64,000 nucleotides of DNA, taken from positions 24,225 to 88,224 of IMG/VR virus record IMGVR_UViG_3300021961_000050. One strand, written 5' to 3'. This stretch comes from a virus. This document shows positions 9,388 to 21,300 of this stretch, piece after piece. Below the pieces are notes generated by a model. That model had not been told where the DNA came from, ran no database searches, and saw only the letters and a list, made by a program, of their open reading frames with translations. Positions within the stretch are counted from its first letter, which is position 1. Each line of letters opens with the position of its first letter. Position numbers and translations under genes: made by a program.

Positions 9388-12300
9388 ATGGCCGTAAGAA
9401 AGACTCTTAATTTATTACCAGGTATATTCCGTACTGATACAAATGAAAAATTTTTATCAGCAACCATTGATCAATTGGTTTCAGAACCAAATCTTACCAG
9501 AGTACACGGGTACATTGGAAGAAAGTTTGCTCCTACATATAAGAAAGGTGATAGTTACGTTACAGAGTCAAGTTTTAACAGACAAAACTATCAACTTGAA
9601 CCTAGTATAGTTGTTAAAGACAAAGAAGATAATGTTGAATTTTTTAGCAGTTATATTGATCTAATTAATCAGATCAAATATTATGGTGGTATTACAAACA
9701 ATCATAACAGACTGTTTGACAACGAATATTATACATTTGATCCACACATTTCTCTTGATAAACTAATTAATTTTACTCAGTACTATTGGTTGCCTAATGG
9801 CCCAGATCCAGTCAACGTAAGTACTGAAGGTGTTGACCTTACTAAAACATTCACCGTGACTAGAGATGCTAGTACCAATCAATACATTTTTGATGACAAC
9901 GGCACAATTACTAATAACATTACACTAGCACGTGGTGGTAGTTATGAATTTGTTTTAGATCAAACAGGTAATCCTTTTTGGATACAAACAGAATTAGGAG
10001 TTGATGGTAAATTAAATTCTACTCCAACTATTAGTTCTAGATCTGTGTTAGGCGTCACCAACAATGGTGCTGATTCAGGAACAGTGACATTTAATGTTCC
10101 ACAGTCTAATGCACAAGATAGATTTATTAAAATGGCATCAGTTTACAATGTAGACTATGCTACTCCATTGGCCTACTCAGAATTACACAATCGTTACCTA
10201 TCATCATTCTTAGAAGAATATCCACAATACGCTGGCATTACTGGCAATCTAGATGGAAAAACTTTAATTTTTATTGATGTAGAAACATTAATCAACCTTG
10301 GTGAACCTGCGTGGACTGCACCAACTGTAATAAATCCTGATGGTAATCCAGAACCAACCTTAGATGCAGGTGTAATAGTTCCAGATGCAGATCGTTACGG
10401 TGTGTGGAAAGTTGTATTTTCTTCTGGTGGTATTAATGATCCAATAATTAGATTAGTACCAGTACAATCAGTTGATATTAACGAAAAAGTTTTTATTAGA
10501 TATGGTGTACTCAATGCTAATAAAGAATATTACAAAGATTACGATGGTTTCTTTCATGAAGTGCCATTACTTTCTAGTACAAAAAATACGTTGTACATAC
10601 AAGATGAAAATGACACTGAAATTTATAAATCAATTAAAATTGTTGAACCAACAGGTTGGTCAATTGATGTTGACAATGACATCTTAGGAAAGAAAACATA
10701 CACCAGTCCAAATGGTATTGTGTTTACCAGTGGTCTTAAAATTAGATTTGGTACTGATGTTACTCCTAGTACCTATGCTGACAAAGAATATTATGTTGAA
10801 AACGTTGGTGATAGTATTAGATTAGTTGATGTTGAACTAATGGTCACTCCGGAGACTTATTTAGATGAGTTAGCTTTAAATTATCCTGATGAAATATTTC
10901 CTGACTATATTACTATTGTACGTGGTAGTATTGATCTTAATGCTTGGTCAAGAAACAATCGCTGGTTCCATCAGGACATTATTATAGCCACAGCAGGATA
11001 TAATAACACACCTATTGAATTAGATCAAAATGCTCGTGCTAAGAGACCTATTGTACAGTTTGAATCAAACCTAAAATTATTAAATTATGGTACCATTGGT
11101 AAAAGACAGATCAATATATTAGATACTACTACTGCTGACGCATTTAACGAGTTAGAAGGTAAAACATATACCATAGCAGTTGGTACAGAGTTATTTGACG
11201 GCATGCGTATTCTATTTGCCGCTGATAATGACCCATTGGTAAGAGATAAGATTTATGTTATTAATTTAGTACAATATGAAGCAGACCCAGTTACTGGATT
11301 GCCTACTGGCGATTATCATATTAAATTAACTATTGCTGATGATGGTGATGCTGATGTCAATGACAGTGTAGTAGTCACAGATGGTCCATATAAAGGATCC
11401 CAATGGTGGTATGACGGTAACCAATGGTATGAAGCACAACAAAAAACAGGATTGAATCAAGCACCATTGTTTGATGTATTTGATTTAAATGACAATAGCC
11501 TAACAACATATTCACGATCAACTTTTGCAGGTAGTAAGATATTTGGCTATAAAGTTAATACTGCTAACACTGCTGACCCAATACTTGGGTTTGGATTAAG
11601 TTATAGATCCTTTACCACTCAAGGTGACATTGAATTTACTAACTTCTTCGATACTGATACGTTTGAGTATACCAATGGACAAGATGTTATCGTAGATTCT
11701 ATAGCTCAAGGATTCTTACATAAAATTACAGGTAGAGAAACATACTTAATAAAAAATGTTTGGCAAACTGTAGTTGAACCAAGCAAACAATACCAATTAA
11801 TTGAATTTACCTATGATGAATACAACTATCCTTTTGTATTAGATATTACTCCACGTGCCGAACAAACAACCCCAAATGTTAAAGTTTTTTTAAATAATCA
11901 ATTATTAAAATCAACACAGTGGACTTTAAGTTCTAATAGAGAGTTGACTTTAACACCAACACTCAATGCTGGTGATAAAATTATAGTAGCTGTCTTTAGT
12001 GATCAGGTTAGTAAATTAGGGCACTATGAAGTTCCTAGCAATCTAAACCTAAATGCACAAAATATTGATCTAGACACATTAACGTTAGGTCAAATGAGAA
12101 ACCACTTAGTGGCTTTGAGTGAAAATAGTAAAGAATTAGATGGCAATGTACTTGGTGCAAGTAATCTTAGAGATATAGAACTAAAAGCACAAGGTGGTAA
12201 TATTCTTCAACACAGTGCCCCTGTGCCATATTCAGCATTGTTCTTGCTAGATAAAGAAGCAAATTTTGTTAACAGTGTCAGACTAGCACAACAAGAATAT

Positions 12301-15300
12301 TCAAAATTTAAATATAAATTCTTAGAACTTAGTTCAACTCTTTCAGGAGTTGACCCAACTGATCCTGTGGCCACTGTTGATTTGATTCTAACAGAAATTA
12401 ATAAAATTAAAAATGCAACTTTCCCTTGGTATTACAGTGACATGGTACCATATGGTCCATTAAAAACTATTGTAGCAGATGTTGGGTATACTATCTTTGA
12501 TCCATTGGTTAGATCATATGAAATTATTAATGTGTTTAATAATAGATTGTTAAGTAACCAGGCAATTTTAGTTTACCTCAATGGAGTTCAGTTAGTAATT
12601 GATAAGGACTATTACTTTAATCAAGATCGTCCTGCAGTTACAATAAATGAAACAGTGACTCTTGAAGTAGATGATATATTAACCATAGTTGAATATTCAA
12701 ACACTGACGGTAACTATATACCTGAAACACCAACCAAGTTAGGACTTTATCCTAAGTTTATTCCAGAAGTATTTGAAGATGATACCTATAGAACTCCAGT
12801 AATTGTGATTAGAGGGCACGACGGAAGTCTAACTCCTGCATTTGGTGATTATAGAGATGACGTATTATTAGAATTAGAAAAACGTATCTATAATAATATT
12901 AAAGTACCAATGCAACTCAGCTTTGAAGATATCTATAATGTACTGCCAGGTAGATTTAGAGACAATGATTATACTATCAATGAAGCAAACAGAATATTGT
13001 CTAAAGGATTTTTGAATTGGATTGGTAATAACAAAATTGATTTCTCAGAAAATGTAACATTCAAAAACAATGACGCATTTACTTGGAATTACTCAGGTGT
13101 GCCTGATAGATTAGATGGCAGTGACCTGCCAGGTAGTTGGAGAGCCTGTTATCAATATTTTTATGATACAGATGCACCAAATACACGTCCATGGGAAATG
13201 TTAGGATTTAGTATCAAACCAGACTGGTGGGAAGGTTATTATGGACCTGCACCTTACACTGGTGGTAATGCTTTATTATGGGAAGATCTTGAACAAGGTC
13301 GTATTGTAGACGGTGATCGTGCCGGTATTGATCCTTTATTTGCTAGACCTGGTCTTACTACTATTATTCCTGTAGATGCCAATGGTGGGCTAATACCACC
13401 AAGCAGTATCTTATGTAGAAATCTTAGAGCATCATCAGCTAGCAAGTCCTGGACAATAGGTGAACAAGGTCCTGCTGAAATTGCATGGCGCCGTTCAAGT
13501 GAATTTCCTTATGCTGTACAGATTGCTATGGCGTTGGCTAAACCAGGAAAATATTTTGGTCTAAACATTGACATTGACGACTATAGAAAAAATAATGAAT
13601 TAGGACAATTTATTAATAGTAATTCTCATCATATTAGACAAACTGATGTAAGTTACAACGGGTACTTAAATTCAGAAAATTCAATCTATAGAACTGCTAG
13701 TTATCTTAACTGGATAGCAGATCAATTAATTAATTTAGGTATAGATCCTTCTGCTAGATTATCATTGCTAGTTCAACGTTATCAAGTCCAATTAGCCTAT
13801 AAGATGGCAGGGTTCAGCGATCATAGATTCCTGCAGGTTCTAGCTGAGCAAAGTTCGCCATCAAGTACTAATGAAAGTATTGTTATACCAGATGAAAACT
13901 ATGATATTCATCTTTACAAATCAACACCAGTTGACAGGCTAGTCTACAGTGCTGTGATTGTTGAAAAAACAGACAGTGGATATACAGTAAAAGGTTATGA
14001 TGTATCTAATCCTTATTTTACTATCATCCCAAGTGTGGTTAATAGTAATGCTAGAAAAATTAAAGTTCTTGATAAAGAAGGTGTAGTATATCTAGACTAC
14101 CAACCAATTAAACTTACAGTGCCTTATGGCTATGAATTTAAAACACTTCAGCAGACTGTAGATTTCTTAATTAGTTACGAAAGATACTTAATGTCACAGG
14201 GTTTTACTTTTAACAAGATAGAAGAAGAGCTTGGTGAAATTAAAAACTGGAAATTGTCAGTCAAGGAATTGTTATTCTGGGCTCAACAAGGTTGGAATTC
14301 AGGTAGCATTCTAGTACTAAGTCCTATATCAAATTCTATTGCTGTTAGTACCATTGGGGCTATTGTTGACGAAGTGTCGGATAGGCAGTACGAGTCAAGA
14401 GTAGTTGACCAAAACTTTAAATTGATCAAACGTAACAAATATAATATCACACGTTCGCCTGAAGAGTTTACTCTAACTTTAACTGATGCAAATAGCATAG
14501 TAGGTTATATAGAATTAAATCTTGTTCAATATGAACACACTTTGATATTTGACAATTCTACAGTGTTCAATGACATTATTTACAAACCTGAATTAGGTAG
14601 TAGACAGTACCGTTTGAAACTTATTGGTCAAAAGACAGGTGATTGGAATGGTAGTATGTATGCTCCTGGCTTCATATATGGCAGTGCTGTAACACAGACA
14701 TGGAATTCAGGAAAAGACTATCTCAAAGGAGACATAGTCAAATATAAAGATCAATTATTTGTAGCATTGAATAATGTACCAGCAACTGCGGAATTTGATT
14801 TTACTAAATGGAAATTGTCTGACGCTGGGCAATTTAATAAAGGATTACTTACAAACTTTTCAAGTAACGCCACAAGATCAAAATCATATTATGATTCTAA
14901 AGGTTACTTCCAAGATCAAAATCAGTTACAGTACAGTCATGGTTTGATTGGTTTTAAACCCAGACAATATTTGTCAGACATTGGCTTAGATGAAAGTACA
15001 CAGATTGAATTCTATAAAGGCTATATCAAACAAAAAGGTACAGCAAACAGTATTGAAGCTTTGACTAATGCTCAGTTTAGTAATCTAGATAGTCAAATTA
15101 ATTTTTATGAAGAATGGGCTATACGTGTTGGAGAATATGGCGCATTGGATACTAACCCTTACATTGAAATTGTATTAGATGAAAAAGAGTTTGGGGTTAA
15201 TCCTGCTAGGGCAGAATTTTTAACAGCAGAAGATGCAGGTCTAGCAGATGGATTGACTAAGTTTAGTAAAACTGAACTATATAGAACTGCTGAAAGTTTC

Positions 15301-18300
15301 TCAGGATATATAGCACTTAACCGTACGGACGAAAGTGACTATGATAATGATATACCAACAGCTGGTTATGTTAATATTGATGATGTTGATACAACTATAT
15401 TTGATCTAACAAACTATCAAGAACTTAATAGTAAGATAGATGAAATAGGCACAGGTTATAGAATTTGGGTAGCAAAAAATTTCAGTCAAGAATGGGACGT
15501 TTTACGTGTTACAGAAACTGATAACAATGTTATTGGTGTAAAAAATGATCTAGACGGGTTCGTAACATTTACATTTGAACAACCACATGGTTTAGAAAAA
15601 GAAGAACTATTCTTCCTTAAACAATTTATAACAGAGTTTAATGGATTTTATCGTGCTTATAAGATTGTTGATCTTAACAGCATCATGGTTGAGTACGCAG
15701 GTGATACTACAAACCTAACATCAATTGATGGTCGCGGCTTATTGTTTAAATTAGATAGTATGCGATTTTCCTTTATGGAAGACAGTCGTGTGTACGGATT
15801 AACTAATCCAAAACACGGTTGGAAGATTGGTGATAAGATTTGGATTGATACTGACGCGGCAACTAGCCTTGTACAAGGTCAGCCCGTTAACACTGTACAA
15901 AATACTTGGAAAGTTTATGAAAAACAACACCCGTGGTCATTGAAATCAGGCATTTCTAAACCAGTTGGTTTGCAATCTAATGCAGATACCTACGGTAGTT
16001 CAGTTAGAATGAGTTATGATCTGTCTACTATTGCTGTGGGTGGAGAAACTGCATCTAGATATGACGTTATCACTGATACAACAACAGCAGGAGTTGGCGA
16101 GGTTAATCTATTTGTTAGAAACTATGACAACGAATATGAACACTCAGTGGTTATAAGTCCATCAACAGGTAATACATACGAGTTTGGATCATTTGTTGAC
16201 TTTGCTATTGATAGATTAGGTGTAGGTTCTCCAGGCAGTGAGTCAGATTTAGGTTTTGTACATATCTACAATAGACCTGAAGGGCAGGCTGGTTGGAATA
16301 TTGGTCAGGTTGTTGTAGGTAATGTTGCTTCTACAGGTGACAGATTTGGATCATCTATATCATTTGATGAATCAGGTCGTTGGTTATATGTTGGTGCTCC
16401 TGGCAATGATCTGGTCTATGTCTACGGATTAGATGAAACCATAGAACTTGAATCTGGAACGGTACTACCTGACGGTGTAGACGTTAATGTGGCAATACCA
16501 TTTACTCCACAGATCACAGACGATGCAGATTCACTATTAGTTAAAAATAAAAATACCACCTTTGTTCCAAACATTGACTATGTAGTCGATGGCGGTAATA
16601 TTCAATTTAATTTTGTTCCACCAGTAATTGAACTAGACATTATCCAACAACCTTACTATGTTTATGTTGACACACTTACGGGAAATGCAAGTAGTGAGTT
16701 TGGTTACTTTATGGATTCAAGTTTAGATGGTGCACAGTTAGGTATTGGTGTACCAAATGATCCAGTGACAGTTAACGAAACAGTTGATAAGATAAAACAT
16801 GGTAGAACATATACTATTGTGTCTAATGTAAGTACAGATTTTACCACAGTTGGTGCGGCCAACAATATAGTTGGTACAACCTTTGTTGCCAATACTACCA
16901 GTTTGGTTGGAGCATTCACAGGTGATGGAACAGTTTCTACAGTATATGCTGGTGCAGGGTCAGTACACGTTTATGATCGTGTAATTGAGGCATTTGATAG
17001 TACTGACAGCACTGACTATGTTGTTACAGGAACCATTGGTAGAATTTATAGAGTACTAGTTGATGACATAGAAGTTGATAGAAGTAGATATTCTATTGTT
17101 GGATCTAACACTGTTAGATTTATCACACCATTGGGTGTGGGCAAAGTTGTCTATGTAGAAACTAATGAATTTAATTTGCTTGAGCTATTAACTGGTACCA
17201 TAGTACAAGAAGGTGCAAGATTTGGAACAAGTCTAACAATCTGTTCTAACAACTGTGCGATCTATGTAGGTGCACCATATTATGACAATGGCTCATCATA
17301 TAACACAGGATCAGTGTTTAAATTCCATCACAGAGGAAGATTATATGGTACTAACACAGGTAGTATACAAGATCCTACCTTTGTACCAAACGACACAATA
17401 CGTTTAGATAACTTTGAAGTTAAAGTCAAACTTAGACTCAGTGAAACAGTCACAGTATCAGAAGGTGATTTTATCACACAGTCTAGTTCAGGTGCTAATG
17501 TTACTGTTACAGCAGACTCGCCTACTGGTGGTTCAGTAACAGTTTCAATATCTGATTATAACAATGCTAATGTGTTCACACTAGGATCTGGCGTGGTTTC
17601 AATCAATGGAACACCCACAACTGCTTATCCAAGAAGAACTACACTTGACGAATGGGTAGAAGATATCAACAGTGCTAACTTATTAGGTATCACTGCTGTT
17701 AACGAACACGGATACTTTAGATTAAACTCTGATAGAACTGTGGCTAAAAATTTATTAAGAACTCTGTCAGGCAGAAATGTAACAGGCAGTGATGGAGTAT
17801 ATGCTGATTCAGGTATGGCTGTATTTGCTGAAATGCAGATCATCTTAAGTACATTTAACACCCCAGGGGAATTCTTTGGTACCAATGTTATTCTAGCTCG
17901 CAACGCTTACATGTTGGTCATATCAACAGGCAAAGGTACAACTAAACGTTACATGACTTTTGATGTTAACGAAACAGTATTTGATGATGAATCCACAACA
18001 TTTACTGATCAAGTCAAAGGCGGCGGCAGTGTCTATATCTATGAGTTATACGATGATCCTAGAGACGCTGTAGAAGATCCAGGACGCTATGCCTATGCTC
18101 AACAGTTAGATCCAGAAGAACTTAATCCTGGTGATGAATTTGGTCATGCTATTGACATTGTGGGCAATTATATTATGGCCACAGCACCCAATGATGACAC
18201 CAATACATATTTAGAGCTATCAGGTAACATCACAGTAGCGGCAGGTGATGTTATCACTCAACCAACAGCTGGCCTTGATGAATTTACCGCTTACTACAGT

Positions 18301-21300
18301 GTTGAAGAAGGAAATCGTATAGGTATAATCAACTATAGTAGTCAACAGATACTAACTGGTTCGTCAGACACATTATATGTTAATGGTGTAGACAGTGGGG
18401 TTTATCCTACAGATATATCAGATAATACAGGTAAAGTCTATCTATTTGAAAATCTAACAGGTGGTCGTGGTTGGAAATTAATTAGTTATGAAACACCTAA
18501 GGTGGATATAGATTCTATCAATCGTATGTATATGTACGACAAGGTTTCAAATACTATTCTAGCTAACATGGAATTTATTGATCCTGTTAAAGGTAAAATA
18601 ATGGGTCAAGCTGAACAAGAAATTAGCTATAAAACAGAATATGACCCAGCTGTCTATAACATGGGCAGTAGAAGATACAATGGTGATTTACATTGGGGAG
18701 CAGAACAGGTTGGTCGTGTTTGGTGGAATCTGAACAAGGTTAGATTCTTAGATTATGAACAAGGTTCATTGACCTATAGAAGTATTAATTGGGGTCGTTT
18801 CTTCCCAGGATCAGTAATTGAAGTTGCTGAATGGGTTGAAAGTACAGTACCACCAAGTCAATATGATATTGTGGTTAACGATGGAACTCCATTGTATCCA
18901 GATGACAGTGCTTATGTTCGCACAATCTATGTAGATACATCTGGAGTTATTACTAACAAATATTATTATTGGGTAATTAACAAACCAAGTTTAGATAAAG
19001 TAAACTCAGACAGAAAATTACCAGTGACTACAATTAAAACCTTAATTGAAAATCCAAAAAGTTCTGGAGTACCTTATGCGGCTGTGATTCACAATCAAGC
19101 TCTGATAGTGTACAATGCGTCAAACTATCTATCAGCTTCGGATACAGTGTTACACGTTGATTATGAATTAATCAAAAATTCAAATATTATTCACAGTGAG
19201 TATGAGTTAGTACAGAAAAACAATGGACAAAGTAGAGTTGCTCCAAAAGTCATTGATAAGATGATTGACAGTCTTGCAGGACTTGATATTCTTGGTCGTG
19301 TGGTTCCTGATCCAAAACTTAGTGTTGCAGACAGATACGGTATCAGCGTAAGACCTAGACAGTCAATGTTCAAAGATAGATTTGAAGCCATGAAGAATTT
19401 AGTTGGCTACGTTAATAATATTTTTGCAAGTAATCCTATAGCAAAACAATATAGACTTGATAGACTATTAGATAAAGAAAAAGAACCAAACTTTAAATTA
19501 AATGAGTATAATCAACGAGTTGACTCTGATGAAGAATTAACTTACATAGACACAGAAGTATTAAATCCTGGGTATAAAGTTCTAGTTACCAGCAGTGTAC
19601 AAAATGATGGCCTATGGACATTAAATGAGCTCAGCGAAGATAAAGAATGGATTTTAGTTCGCATTCAAAGTTATGACACCACACTCTATTGGGAATATCA
19701 AGATTGGTATGCTAAAGGTTACGATCAAAATACCAAGACAACCTACGTTGCGGAATCTAACGTAGAAGCACTGAAATTATCATATGGTGTAGGTGACGTT
19801 ATTAGAATAGCTAACTCAGGCAACGGTGAATGGCAAATGGTTGTTGTTAATTCCAGCTCTGAGTTTGAATTAGTTGGTATACAAAATGGTACAATTAAAC
19901 TGTTAGACATTTTGGCAGACTTTACAGATACCAATCTTGGTTTTGGTAATTCAGGGTATGATCTTGGTCGCTATGCACAGAGCCCAAACATTGAAATTAG
20001 AAATATTCTAAATGCTCTACGTTACGATATTTTTACAGGTACACTAACAGACGAAACTAACAAGTTATTCTTTGTTATGATGAACTATGCTCTTAGTGAG
20101 CAGAAATATATTGATTGGATATTCAAAACCAGTTTTGTTAGTATAGCACATAGATTAAGAAATCTTGATCAGTTACCTAACTATATCAGAGATAATCAAA
20201 GTTATTATCAAGACTACATCAATGAAGTAAAACCTTATAAAACTAAGATTAGAGAATATCTTGTATCATATGACAGCTTTGATCAATTTGAAGGTTCAGT
20301 AACTGATTTTGATCTGCCAGCATATTATGACACACAAGACAGACTGTTTAGATCTCCAAGTGGAGAACAAGCAGAAAAAGATTCTCAACTTTGGCAACAA
20401 GATCAGTATTCACAATGGTATGGTAACAGAACACTGTTCATTGAAAGTATTCTTGTAGAAGATGGTGGAAGTGATTACACAGAAATACCTACAGTTACTA
20501 TTGTTGGTAATGGATCAGGAGCAGAAGCTCATGCAGTTATCAATGGTGATACTGGTGCTATTACCAGCATTGTTGTTGATAAGCCAGGAAGTGGATACAC
20601 ATTTACTCCTACTGTGATCATCAATGGTAATGGTACAGGAGCCAAGGCCTATGCAGTACTTAAAAATACTCAAGTACGAGGCATTTCAACCACAATGAAA
20701 TTTGATAGAATTACTTATTCATCAACTGTTCAGGAATGGGCTACAAATTCCTACTACAATGAAGGTGACATAGTAAGTTATCAAGGACAAGGATATCGTG
20801 TTCTGGCAAATATTACCACTGGATTAGTATTCACAAGCAGTGACTATGAATTATATTCATCTGAATTGTTTACTAATGCCAATGACCGTATTATGGCTTA
20901 CTATGACCCACAAAACGGTCAACCTGCCAAAGACTTAAAATTATTAGTTCCAGGGGTTGAATATCCTGGAGTTCAAGTTACAGGTCTTCCATTTACTAGA
21001 CAGCCTGGATTCAATGGATCAGCTCTGGCAAATTTAATAGTGAATTCAAGTGTAACAGTGGCCATTGGTGATGTGATTACTCAAACAGTACCTGATGTTG
21101 CTCTTTATCTATCTAGTTCTGTAAGTGTTACTGAGGGCGATTTCCTAACCCAAGGTAATGCTAATATCACAGTGTTAACTACTAGTTCAGATACCATGGA
21201 GATATTTGGTAATTACAACTCAGTTGTTGAGTTTGATGTAGAAGAAACAGCTAATGTATTCATTAATGGTGTAGAACAAGAAATTACTACATTTGATTAT

